Shown: piece by piece, positions 1-7,768 of the stretch
Numbering within the stretch: position 1 is the stretch's first letter
Layout: each line of letters opens with the position of its first letter
Assembly: GCF_037572415.1 (NCBI RefSeq)
Contig: NZ_JBBHLB010000014.1
Span: 1-64,000 of the forward strand
Direction of reading: 5' to 3'
From: Flavonifractor porci
Lineage (GTDB): Bacteria; Bacillota; Clostridia; Oscillospirales; Oscillospiraceae
DNA length: 64,000 nt
The notes under the pieces: generated by a model
Told to the model about the DNA's origin: nothing
Databases searched by the model: none
What the model saw: the letters and a program-made list of their open reading frames with translations, nothing else
Made by a program: the position numbers and the translations under genes

Positions 1-57
1 CAGATAATCCCTTACAATCTCTATTTTCTTCTCGTATGCCACCTTACTTCTGGACAT
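1..57 (-). CDS. IS3-type transposase/OrfA, N-terminus only (runs off the window)
   Basis: Only 19 codons are visible, reading MSRSKVAYEKKIEIVRDYL. This is the usual opening of the helix-turn-helix protein of IS3-family (IS150-like) insertion sequences, which recognises the element's ends. The ATG is preceded by a purine-rich GGGGGAG about 7 bases upstream, inside the terminal palindrome of the element. The rest of the gene lies outside the window. The family call rests on a short N-terminus and on the neighbouring inverted repeat, so it is likely but not proven. Confidence 0.6.
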   Translation of the reverse strand, partial: MSRSKVAYEKKIEIVRDYL

Positions 58-114
58 AAATATCTCCCCCTATAGAAGCAGTGTTTTATTTCACTGTCTC
101 CTATAGGGGGAGCA
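1..114 (-). mobile_element. End of an IS3-family insertion sequence
   Basis: The transposase start at 57 is preceded by a perfect 12-bp inverted repeat, CTCCCCCTATAG at 64-75 and its complement at 101-112. An inner pair (CAGTG/CACTG) lies between the arms. Read from outside inward the element would begin with TG at 114-113, the dinucleotide at which IS3-family ends typically start. It lies only about 40 bp past the purL stop codon. The exact outer boundary and any target duplication cannot be confirmed because the other end is not in the window. Confidence 0.5.
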
Positions 115-153
115 TATCACCGCCGCTGGCGGGGGGCTGCTTTGTTTTGTTGC

Positions 154-3100
154 TTACTTGAAGTACTCCGCGCCGCTCTCCAGCAGAGGCTGATACTTGT
201 TGCCGGGGATGTTGAGGGCAACGTGATCGCCGCGCCGTTCGGAGTGGCCCATCTTGCCGAACACCCGGCCGTCGGGGGAGAAGATACCCTCGATGGCGCA
301 CGCCGAGCCGTTGGGGTTGACGTCGATGTCCATGGAGGGTACGCCGTTTGCGTCCACATACTGGGTGGCCACCTGGCCGTTGGCGATGAGCTGGTCCAGT
401 ACGTTCTGGGGAGCCACGAAGCGGCCCTCGCCGTGGGAGATGGGGATGGCGTGGAGGTCGCCCACGTTGGATTTGAGCATCCAGGGGGAGTTGACCGAGG
501 CCACCCGGGTGGTGACGTACCGGCTCTGGTGGCGGCCGATCAGGTTGTAGGTCAGGGTGGGGCAGTTCTCGTCCATGTCCCGGATCTGGCCGTAGGGCAC
601 CAGGCCCAGCTTGACCAGGGCCTGGAAGCCGTTGCAGATGCCCAGCATCAGGCCGTCCCGGTTTTTCAGCAGGTCGTGGACCGCGTCGGTGATGGCTCTA
701 TTGCGGAAGAAGGAGCAGATGAACTTGGCGGAGCCGTCGGGCTCGTCGCCGCCGGAGAAGCCGCCGGGGATAAAGACGATCTGGGCCTTGCGGATGGCGC
801 CCTCCAGAGCCGCGGTGGACTGGAGCAGGTCGTCGGCGGTCAGATTGCGGATGTTCACCGTCTCGGCGTCCATACCCGCCCGCAGGCAGGCCCGCACCGA
901 GTCATACTCGCAGTTGGTGCCGGGGAACACGGGAATGACTACCCGGGGCCGGGCGATCTTGGACTTGCACACGGCGGGGGAGCGATTCTCCCAGGAAATG
1001 GCCTCCACCGGAGCGGCCTTGCCGGCCCGGGTGGGGTACACATCCTCCAGCACGCTCTCGTTGAGAGAGAGCAGCTCGTCAATGGGGGCGGAATCGCCGT
1101 TGACGTTGATGACGGCCTCGGCGGTGGTGCGGCCGATGAGCAGGCCGCCGTCGCATTCCCCGGTGAGCTGGGCCACGATAGCGCCGGGCATGGGAGCGTC
1201 CCAGTCCAGGCCGGTGTCCACGGAGGTAAAGCCGATGGAGTTGCCGAAGGCCATGTTCATGACGGCCTCGCCCAGGCCGTTCTCCACCGCCCAGGCGGCC
1301 TCCACCTTGCCCGCCTGATGGAGGGCGTACAGGGCCTTCCAGGCGGACTTGCTGTCCTCGGAGGCAAAGAGGTACACCGGCTTGTCCGCCGTCTTGAACT
1401 CGGGGGAGAGCACGTCCTTGGCCTTCACCGGGGCAATGGCGAAGGAGATGAGGGTGGGGGGCACGTCCAGGTCCAGGAAGGAGCCGGACATGGAGTCCTT
1501 GCCGCCGATGGCGGCGCAGCCCAGCTCCAGCTGGGCATCCAGAGCGCCCAGCAGAGCGGCGAAGGGCTTGCCCCACCGCTGAGGCTCGGTGCGCAGCTTC
1601 TCAAAGAACTCCTGGAGGGTCAGGTAGGCCTTTTCGTAATTTGCACCTGCCGCCACCAGCTTGGCCACCGAGGCGTACACCGCGCTGTGAGCGCCGGCGT
1701 AGGGGTTGGCGGACAGCTGGTCGGGGTCGCAGCCCCAGGCCATGACGCTGGCCTGATCGGTCTCCTGGTTGGGCTCCACGGGGAAGAGGGCGGCCATGGC
1801 CTGAGCGGGGGTGCGCTGGGTCTTGCCGCCGAAGGGCATGAGCACGCTGCCCGCGCCGATGGAGCCGTCAAACCGCTCGGTGAGGCCCCGGCGGGAGGCG
1901 GACTTCAGGCTGGCGGCCATCTCCCGCAGAGTGCGGAACTTCTTCTCGCTCTGGGGCGCGGTGGCCTTTTCGTCCACCTGGACACAGGCGTGCTTCACCG
2001 CGCCGTTGGTGTTGAGAAAGGCGCGGGACAGGTTGGCCACGGTCTGGCCCCGCCAGGTCATGACCATGCGGGGGGATTCGGTGACGGTGGCCACCTGATA
2101 GGCCTCCAGGTTTTCACTGGCGGCAAAGTTCATCAGAGTCTGGGCGTCCTGGGGGGCCACCACCACGGCCATGCGCTCCTGGGATTCGGAGATGGCAAGC
2201 TCGGTGCCGTCCAGGCCGTCGTACTTCTTGCGGACGGCGTCCAGGTCAATGGCGAGGCCGTCGGCCAGCTCGCCGATGGCCACCGACACGCCGCCGGCGC
2301 CGAAGTCGTTGCACCGCTTGATAAGGCGGGTCACGTTGGGGTTGCGGAAGAGCCGCTGGAGCTTGCGCTCCTCGGGAGCGTTGCCCTTCTGGACCTCGGA
2401 GGCCATGGTGTCCAGGGAGGACAGGTTGTGGCTCTTGGAGGAGCCGGTGGCGCCGCCAATGCCGTCACGGCCGGTGCGGCCGCCCAGCAGGATGACCACG
2501 TCGCCGGGGGCGGGTACCTCACGGCGGACATGATCGGCGGGAGCTGCGCCCACCACAGCGCCGCACTCCAGGTGCTTGGCGATGTAGCCCTCGTGGTAGA
2601 GCTCGGCCACATGGCCGGTGGCCAGGCCGATCTGGTTGCCGTAGGAGGAGTAGCCGGCGGCGGCGGTCTGAGCGATCTTGCGCTGGGGCAGCTTGCCCTC
2701 CAGGGTCTCACTCACCGGCACGGTAGGATCGCCGCAGCCGGTGAGGCGCATGGCCTGGTGGACATACACGCGGCCGGACAGAGGGTCCCGGATGCAGCCG
2801 CCGATACAGGTGGCCGCGCCGCCGAAGGGCTCGATCTCGGTGGGGTGGTTGTGAGTCTCGTTCTTGAACATCAGCAGCCAGTCCTGCTCCTTGCCGTCCA
2901 CCGTGGCGGGGACGTGGATGGAGCAGGCGTTGATCTCCTCGCTCTGGTCCAGCTCGGGGAGCAGGCCCCGCTTCTTCAGGGTCTTGGCGCCGATGGTGGC
3001 AATGTCCATCAGAGTCTGGGGCCGCTTGGCCGCCTTCTCCTCGCCGTACACCTCCACACGGGCGGCCAGGTAGCGGTCGTAGGCCGCCTTGACGGCGGGA

Positions 3101-3825
3101 TCGGTAATGTCCACGCTGTCCAGGTGGGTGGAGAAGGTGGTGTGGCGGCAGTGATCGGACCAGTAGGTGTCCACCACCCGTACCTCGGTGAGGGTGGGGT
3201 CCCGCTTCTCTTCCTCTTTAAAGTAGGTCTGGAGGAAGGTCAGGTCGGCCAGGTCCATGGCCAGGCCGTATTGCTCCAACAGGGCGGTGAGGCCTGCCTG
3301 ATCCAACGTACAAAAACCCTCCAGCACCGGCACGTCAGCGGGCTCGGGGTACTGCTGGATCAGAGTCTCAGGCTTGTCCAGGGCAGCTTCCCGGCTCTCC
3401 ACAGGGTTGATGAGATAGCCTCTGGCCTTGTCCAGGTCGGCCTCGGACAGCGCTCCTGCCAGCACATAGACGGTGGCGGAGCGGACGGTGGGCCGCTCGC
3501 CGCCGGTGAGCATCTGGATGCACTGGGCGCAGGAATCGGCCCGCTGGTCGTACTGGCCCGGCAGAGCCTCCACCGCCAGCAGGGCGCCGTCGGTCTCCGG
3601 CATGGTCTCGTCCCACAGCTGGTCCACCTGCGGCTCGGACAGGATGGTGGTGCGGGCGGCCTCATAGGCGGCCTGCTCCACACCCTCCACGTCGTAGCGG
3701 CGGATGACCCGCACGCCGGCGAGGCCGCTGAGCCCCAGGGTGCCCTTCAGCTCTCCCAGCAGATGACCGGCCTCCACGTCGAAGCCCGGCTTTTTTTCCA
3801 CATAACAGCGAAATACCTTCCCCAT
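154..3825 (-). CDS. purL: Phosphoribosylformylglycinamidine synthase, single-chain
   Basis: Catalyses the fourth step of purine synthesis, FGAR to FGAM, using ATP and glutamine. The 1223-residue protein is the long single-chain form. It has two AIR-synthase-like halves, with the FKNETHNHPTEIEPFGG motif in the first, and a C-terminal class I glutaminase from about residue 960. The glutaminase shows FPGTNCEYD, the nucleophile region GICNGFQ and SHGEGRF. The ATG at 3825 was chosen because a strong AGGGAGGT sits just upstream; the reading frame stays open further upstream but without homology. No other pur gene is adjacent. A stable leader hairpin lies just before the ribosome binding site. Confidence 0.97.
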   Translation of the reverse strand: MGKVFRCYVEKKPGFDVEAGHLLGELKGTLGLSGLAGVRVIRRYDVEGVEQAAYEAARTTILSEPQVDQLWDETMPETDGALLAVEALPGQYDQRADSCAQCIQMLTGGERPTVRSATVYVLAGALSEADLDKARGYLINPVESREAALDKPETLIQQYPEPADVPVLEGFCTLDQAGLTALLEQYGLAMDLADLTFLQTYFKEEEKRDPTLTEVRVVDTYWSDHCRHTTFSTHLDSVDITDPAVKAAYDRYLAARVEVYGEEKAAKRPQTLMDIATIGAKTLKKRGLLPELDQSEEINACSIHVPATVDGKEQDWLLMFKNETHNHPTEIEPFGGAATCIGGCIRDPLSGRVYVHQAMRLTGCGDPTVPVSETLEGKLPQRKIAQTAAAGYSSYGNQIGLATGHVAELYHEGYIAKHLECGAVVGAAPADHVRREVPAPGDVVILLGGRTGRDGIGGATGSSKSHNLSSLDTMASEVQKGNAPEERKLQRLFRNPNVTRLIKRCNDFGAGGVSVAIGELADGLAIDLDAVRKKYDGLDGTELAISESQERMAVVVAPQDAQTLMNFAASENLEAYQVATVTESPRMVMTWRGQTVANLSRAFLNTNGAVKHACVQVDEKATAPQSEKKFRTLREMAASLKSASRRGLTERFDGSIGAGSVLMPFGGKTQRTPAQAMAALFPVEPNQETDQASVMAWGCDPDQLSANPYAGAHSAVYASVAKLVAAGANYEKAYLTLQEFFEKLRTEPQRWGKPFAALLGALDAQLELGCAAIGGKDSMSGSFLDLDVPPTLISFAIAPVKAKDVLSPEFKTADKPVYLFASEDSKSAWKALYALHQAGKVEAAWAVENGLGEAVMNMAFGNSIGFTSVDTGLDWDAPMPGAIVAQLTGECDGGLLIGRTTAEAVINVNGDSAPIDELLSLNESVLEDVYPTRAGKAAPVEAISWENRSPAVCKSKIARPRVVIPVFPGTNCEYDSVRACLRAGMDAETVNIRNLTADDLLQSTAALEGAIRKAQIVFIPGGFSGGDEPDGSAKFICSFFRNRAITDAVHDLLKNRDGLMLGICNGFQALVKLGLVPYGQIRDMDENCPTLTYNLIGRHQSRYVTTRVASVNSPWMLKSNVGDLHAIPISHGEGRFVAPQNVLDQLIANGQVATQYVDANGVPSMDIDVNPNGSACAIEGIFSPDGRVFGKMGHSERRGDHVALNIPGNKYQPLLESGAEYFK

Positions 3826-3844
3826 ATGTACCTCCCTAAAACTT

Positions 3845-3879
3845 CCCGCGGATGGAGAGACTCCATCCTGCCCCGCGGG
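3845..3879 (-). promoter_or_regulatory. Hairpin in the purL leader next to the ribosome binding site
   Basis: GGATGGAG and CTCCATCC form a perfect 8-bp stem around a 3-base loop. An outer CCCGC/GCGGG stem closes it with a small one-sided bulge. In the purL transcript this hairpin ends only about 10 bases before the Shine-Dalgarno sequence. There is no U-run, so it is not a terminator. A role in mRNA stability or translation control is inference. Confidence 0.4.
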
Positions 3880-4041
3880 TGCCGCCTCTGCAACGGACGG
3901 CGCGCAAATGGCCCGGTCAGCGCCTTTTTCTGGTCTGCCGGGAATGTCTCTGACATAACTATAGCACGGGGGACCGGCCTGCGGCAATAGGCAATCCGAC
4001 AGAGAAAACCGGGGGAAAGTCAACAATTTCTCTTCCATGGA

Positions 4042-4070
4042 TTTACTTTTTTCTTCCGCTATGTTATAAT
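4042..4070 (+). promoter_or_regulatory. Sigma-A-type promoter of the zinc-ribbon gene
   Basis: TTTACT at 4042-4047 and a perfect TATAAT at 4065-4070 are separated by 17 bp, about 115 bp before the ATG at 4185. Confidence 0.65.
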
Positions 4071-4184
4071 CTCGACAAACCGGCTCCATCTCTGTGGGGA
4101 CCGGTATGCTCCGTTTCCGGAAAAGGGAGCGACAGATCGGGCGGCGAAATCTATTTTGCCGCCAGCGAGAAGGAGTGTTGTGTT

Positions 4185-4931
4185 ATGTTCTGTCCCAAGT
4201 GCGGGAAAGAGATCCCTGACGGTTCCGCATTTTGTTCTTCCTGCGGTACCAATGTGAATACCATGGGCGGCCCCGGCAGCGCTGCCAAGCCCTCCGCGGC
4301 TGGCGTTGCCTTCAGCGGCCTGGGCGGTTTCCTGAAGGCCTACTTTGCTTCCCCTGTTCAGGCCACCTGGAATACCCTGGCCAAGCGTGATATGGCCACC
4401 CCTCTGATCCTGATGGGCGCCCAGTTGGTGGCCTGCATTCTGATGCTGCTGGGCTTTGCTCTGAAGATCAATATGCTGTCCCACGGCTTTATGGAAGTGC
4501 CCTTCCAGTTCTGGTTCGTCGGCGGACTGCTGGGTGACGCCATTGCGGTGGCGATCTTCATGGGCCTGCTCTTCGGCGCGGCCAAGATCCTCCAGTCCGG
4601 CTGCACCTTCCAGGATGTGGTGATCGCCTGCGGCTGTCACTCCATTTTCATCAGTATCCTGATGCTCGTCACCTTCCTGTGCTTCCTGATTTCCATGGAG
4701 CTGGGTGCCTGGCTGCTCATCCTCACCCTGATTCTGTGGGTGGCGCTGGGCGTGTCCTCTTTCCAGATGGTCGCTCCCGAGCTGGAGTCCGGCAAGGCCT
4801 GGCTGCTCTACCTGGGTGTGGTGGCCGTCACCATTATCCTGACCCTGCTCATCCTGGGCAACGGTCTGTTCCCCGCTCTGGCCGGCTCCCGCACCGGTCT
4901 GACCAGCAGCCTCTTTGGTTCCATCTGGTAA
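4185..4931 (+). CDS. Zinc-ribbon plus multi-pass membrane protein
   Basis: The first 20 residues form a zinc ribbon with cysteines 3, 6, 17 and 20. A Ser/Ala/Gly-rich linker follows, then about five hydrophobic segments from residue 80 to the end, which resembles the Yip1/DUF-type zinc-ribbon membrane proteins of Firmicutes. The substrate or partner is unknown. AAGGAG lies a suitable distance before the ATG. The gene stands alone, with its own promoter upstream and a strong terminator downstream. Confidence 0.75.
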   Translation: MFCPKCGKEIPDGSAFCSSCGTNVNTMGGPGSAAKPSAAGVAFSGLGGFLKAYFASPVQATWNTLAKRDMATPLILMGAQLVACILMLLGFALKINMLSHGFMEVPFQFWFVGGLLGDAIAVAIFMGLLFGAAKILQSGCTFQDVVIACGCHSIFISILMLVTFLCFLISMELGAWLLILTLILWVALGVSSFQMVAPELESGKAWLLYLGVVAVTIILTLLILGNGLFPALAGSRTGLTSSLFGSIW

Positions 4932-4955
4932 GCCGATTCCGCAACAAAAATCTTC

Positions 4956-4988
4956 GGGCGCGCTGCAATGCAGCGCGCCCGGTTTTTT
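4956..4988 (+). terminator. Intrinsic terminator of the zinc-ribbon gene
   Basis: A perfect GGGCGCGCTGCA/TGCAGCGCGCCC-type stem is followed by six T residues at 4983-4988. Confidence 0.85.
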
Positions 4989-4994
4989 GCGCAC

Positions 4995-5028
4995 AAAAGG
5001 CCTGCTGCAATCACATGCAGCAGGCCTT
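4995..5028 (-). terminator. Intrinsic terminator after rsiV
   Basis: AAGGCCTGCTGCA at 4997-5009 pairs with its complement at 5016-5028. On the minus strand the stem is followed by TTTT. It closes the sigV operon. Confidence 0.75.
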
Positions 5029-5035
5029 CCTAAAT

Positions 5036-5896
5036 TCATTTTGTTTCAGGCAGAGGAATACGAAACTCCTGGGTTCCCATATAACCGGGGGCGATCTCAT
5101 ATTTCTCAAAGAATACCACCGGGGTACCGCCGGCGTCCAGATAAAAGAGCTGATCGTCGGAAATGGACTCAAAGCCGCCCTCCCCCTGGAGAAAGTAGAG
5201 GTTATCCGGGTCCTGGCTGCGGCGGCCGATCTCGGCGGCAATAACGGAATTGGCGATCTGCTTGTAGTCGGGGCCCAACAGATCCCGGAGGGTGATCTCC
5301 TGTCCGGCCTGGAGGTCAATGTTGTAGGTGTAATACTCGGTGTAGGCGCTGGCCAGAGTCTCGGTCTTGGTGATGACAAAGGAGAGATAGTGATCGTTCT
5401 GACACTTGATCTCGTAGTCCACACTGATGATGATGGGCATGAAATCGTCGGCATCGCCGCCGGTGTCCACATAAGCCTCCCTGGCAGCCCGGGCCCGGTC
5501 CTCCGCCTCCTGGAGCACCTGATCGATGCGGGCGGAGATCTCAGCATTGACACGCTGTTCCAGGTCGGTGTCGCCGGCCAGGTCCAGGGCGGGCAGACGC
5601 ACATCAATGAGATGGTCCCGGTCTTCCACGGTGTACTGGGTGACGGTAAATACCCGGGCCAGATCGCCCAGTACCGGTACGTCGGCCACGGCCTGGGCGA
5701 AGGTAGGGTTGACGTTGATCAGCAGCACGAAGCAGGCGCAGGCGCCCAGAGAGGCGGACAGGCTCCGCCGCAGGCCCCGGCGGTGCTGCCGCTGTTTTTC
5801 CCCCGCCCGCAGGGCGGAGGCCACGGCAAATTCCAGTTCCGGGGGCGTATCAGTGTTCCGGTACTGCTGCTTGGCCTCTTCCCACAACTGCTTCAT
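5036..5896 (-). CDS. rsiV: RsiV-like anti-sigma factor
   Basis: A single-pass membrane anti-sigma factor. Residues 1-45 are cytoplasmic and charged, 46-61 form the membrane segment, and the extracellular part resembles DUF3298/RsiV. It shows the post-membrane NVNPTFAQAV stretch and the C-terminal YEIAPGYMGTQEF that also occur in Bacillus subtilis RsiV, which binds lysozyme and is then cleaved. Its start overlaps the sigma gene by 4 bp, as is usual for translationally coupled sigma/anti-sigma pairs. That the ligand here is lysozyme is inferred from the family. Confidence 0.85.
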   Translation of the reverse strand: MKQLWEEAKQQYRNTDTPPELEFAVASALRAGEKQRQHRRGLRRSLSASLGACACFVLLINVNPTFAQAVADVPVLGDLARVFTVTQYTVEDRDHLIDVRLPALDLAGDTDLEQRVNAEISARIDQVLQEAEDRARAAREAYVDTGGDADDFMPIIISVDYEIKCQNDHYLSFVITKTETLASAYTEYYTYNIDLQAGQEITLRDLLGPDYKQIANSVIAAEIGRRSQDPDNLYFLQGEGGFESISDDQLFYLDAGGTPVVFFEKYEIAPGYMGTQEFRIPLPETK

Positions 5897-6384
5897 GTGG
5901 TTACCTCCTCTCCGGTGAGATCCCGCAGCTTACGCAGGCTCTTGTACAGTCGGGATTTGACAGTGTTCAGATTGGCGCCGGTGATGCGGGCGATCTCATC
6001 CAGCTTCATGTCCTCAAAAAAGCGCAGCTTGATGATGGCCTGCTCCTTGGGGTCCAGCCGGTCGATGGCGGCGTACAGGTCCAGCCGCTCCGCCGGATCG
6101 CTGGCGGGGGCAGGCCCGTCGGCCAGCGACTCCTCCAGAGGGACCAGCCGCTTGCTGCGGCGGTAGTGGTTCATGCTCTCGTTGAGCAGGATGCGGTAAA
6201 ACCAGGTTTTCAGGTACTCCGGCTGCCGGAGGGAATCCGACTTGGACAGGGCCCGGACGATGCTTTCCTGGACCACATCCAGGGCAGCGTCCCGATTTTT
6301 GACATAGCTGAACGCCAGGCGGTAGAATTCCTCCTGGTGGACGATGATATACTCGTTCAGCTGCTGCCGGATGTTGTTGTCCAA
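5893..6384 (-). CDS. sigV: ECF sigma factor, SigV-like
   Basis: A 163-residue extracytoplasmic-function sigma factor. Region 2 spans about residues 15-80, with the RxxxxxVVQE-type core. A short linker follows, then region 4 at about 105-155, with the helix-turn-helix IARITGANLNTVKSRLYKSL. It lies 18 bp downstream of an SGNH hydrolase and overlaps rsiV by 4 bp, so the three genes form one transcription unit. The neighbouring RsiV-type protein supports the SigV assignment. A SigV/W-like promoter upstream of the SGNH gene suggests autoregulation. Confidence 0.88.
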   Translation of the reverse strand: MDNNIRQQLNEYIIVHQEEFYRLAFSYVKNRDAALDVVQESIVRALSKSDSLRQPEYLKTWFYRILLNESMNHYRRSKRLVPLEESLADGPAPASDPAERLDLYAAIDRLDPKEQAIIKLRFFEDMKLDEIARITGANLNTVKSRLYKSLRKLRDLTGEEVTT

Positions 6385-6402
6385 TGCCGGGGTACGCTCC
6401 TT

Positions 6403-7338
6403 TTACTGGGCTGCCGCCTGACCCGCCTGGTAGGCCTCCGGGGTAATGGTATGGCACATCAGATATTCCAGCCACTTTTGATACCAGGCCTTGGTAAAGT
6501 GGACCCCGTCCACGGTGGCATCGGCGGGCAGAATGCCGTTTTCATCACTGAGGGCGGTCTTGACGTCCACCAGCGCCACCTGGCACTCTTCCGCCAGCTT
6601 GGGGAACACCCCGTTAAAGTCGGCCACCCGGTCGTTGTTCACATAGGAGGGCTGCTTCTTCTGGGCGCAGATCTCCGGGTTGACAGGCACCAGGTTCTGC
6701 AGATAGATGATGGCGTCGGGCTGGGCCGCCTTGACCTCCTCCAGGAAGGACTTGAAGGCCTTGTAGAAGCTGTCGGTGCCGGGGTAGCCCAGCTCGTTGA
6801 CGCCCAGGGAGATATAGATCTTTTTATACTGGGGCCCCTTTTTCAGGGCCTCCACCACGGTGTATTTGCCGCCGTTCATCTCCACCACCTGGCGCTTGCT
6901 CATGTCGAAGATGTTCAGACCCTTGTAGCAATAGAAGGTGGCGCCTTTGATGCCGCTGTAGATCTGCAGGCCGTCGGTGCGGGAGTCGCCGATGAACAGG
7001 GCGTCAGAGAAGTAGTCCATCTCCACCGGCTCGGACTCAGGCACGGGCTGGGTGAAATCAAAGACTGCAGCGGGAGAGGGTGCGGGGGTGGCGGTGGGCG
7101 TGGGCTCCACGGCCGGAGACTCCGAGGGGACGGCGGAGGGCTGGGTCACGGGGGCGGAGGGTGTGACCTCCGGCTGTACGGAGGATGTGACTCCGGCGGC
7201 CGGGGGGGCGCTCTTGCCCGCGGAGAGGATAAGCAGCAGACAGACGCACACCGCTGCGGCGGCAATGAGCAGGGGCAGGGTGGCGCCGGGGCCGTTTCTC
7301 TTGTTTTTCATGCGCTTGGGGCGATAGGACTGGGACAA
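6403..7338 (-). CDS. Membrane-anchored SGNH hydrolase in the sigV operon
   Basis: A 311-residue protein with a membrane anchor at about residues 21-40, a Pro/Ser/Thr-rich linker at 45-90 and an extracellular SGNH/GDSL domain. Block I has GDS with the nucleophile Ser119, GVNELG stands for the GxND block, and DGVH supplies Asp277 and His280. In B. subtilis the sigV operon includes oatA, whose SGNH domain O-acetylates peptidoglycan. A role in cell-wall acetylation is therefore plausible but inferred. The TTG start is chosen because the paralogue at 8236-9117 has the same arrangement, GAGGTG then TTGTCC. Confidence 0.8.
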   Translation of the reverse strand: MSQSYRPKRMKNKRNGPGATLPLLIAAAAVCVCLLLILSAGKSAPPAAGVTSSVQPEVTPSAPVTQPSAVPSESPAVEPTPTATPAPSPAAVFDFTQPVPESEPVEMDYFSDALFIGDSRTDGLQIYSGIKGATFYCYKGLNIFDMSKRQVVEMNGGKYTVVEALKKGPQYKKIYISLGVNELGYPGTDSFYKAFKSFLEEVKAAQPDAIIYLQNLVPVNPEICAQKKQPSYVNNDRVADFNGVFPKLAEECQVALVDVKTALSDENGILPADATVDGVHFTKAWYQKWLEYLMCHTITPEAYQAGQAAAQ

Positions 7339-7399
7339 TGAAGACACCTCGATTTGTAAAAACTGGACCCGGCCGGGGGCCTTGTGTTTGTATCTGTTA

Positions 7400-7426
7400 G
7401 ACGGCAGGGGCCAGCGAAAAGTTGAA
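7400..7426 (-). promoter_or_regulatory. Candidate ECF (SigV/SigW-like) promoter of the SGNH-sigV-rsiV operon
   Basis: On the minus strand TTCAAC (7426-7421) is followed after 17 bases by CGTC (7403-7400). This is close to the TGAAAC-N16-CGTC pattern known for SigV/SigW-type sigma factors. It sits about 60 bp upstream of the SGNH start. Promoter recognition by this sigma factor is inference. Confidence 0.4.
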
Positions 7427-7451
7427 GGAAAAGCATTTTATTTTTTAGAAA

Positions 7452-7757
7452 AAACGCCGGGGTATCCCCGGCGTTTCAGTCTGTCGAAAAAGGCAGAACT
7501 GATGCAAGAGAGAACTAGGTTCTTGCACCGAGGAAAAGCCCTTGGCAGAGTTTTGCCGCCTGCGGGCGGCAAAACAGAATAAGAATCTGTTTTTTCCAAG
7601 GACATGAGCCTTGGAAAAAACACTTCTCAGCCCGCAAACGTGCGCGCTTTGCGCGTGCGACGCAGCGGGCTGCATTCCCTCGAAAAAATGCTTGCATTTT
7701 TGAGAAGCGTGTCGAGCTTTCTCGACACGCTGAAACGCCGGGGTATCCCCGGCGTTT
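7452..7757. repeat. Structured terminator-duplicating element, copy 1
   Basis: A 25-bp terminator stem-loop (AAACGCCGGGG, TAT loop) is present twice, exactly, at 7452-7476 and 7733-7757. It flanks a 256-bp insert with imperfect terminal inverted repeats: CAGTCTGTCGAAAAAG at the left, CAGCGTGTCGAGAAAG read inward from the right. Inside are hairpins at 7503-7527, 7550-7575 (GTTTTGCCGCC stem) and 7589-7621 (13-bp stem, loop ACATGAG), and a compound hairpin at 7630-7670. A related element lies at 56803-57073. On the minus strand the right-hand copy ends the DUF4358 operon, and the left-hand copy keeps the T-rich tail. No coding potential is seen. Confidence 0.7.
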
Positions 7758-7768
7758 TTGGGTAGGAC

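Noticed and set aside
142..3990. A 1282-codon open frame on the plus strand opposite purL
   Set aside because: It is the antisense shadow of a GC-rich gene: no homology, no ribosome binding site, and purL motifs are clear on the minus strand. The same applies to long antisense frames opposite the UPF0210, oxidoreductase, pflB, yhaN-like and HtrA genes.
7452..7757. CRISPR array or ordinary insertion sequence
   Set aside because: There is no regular repeat-spacer pattern and no transposase frame; the insert is a series of different hairpins between two copies of one terminator.
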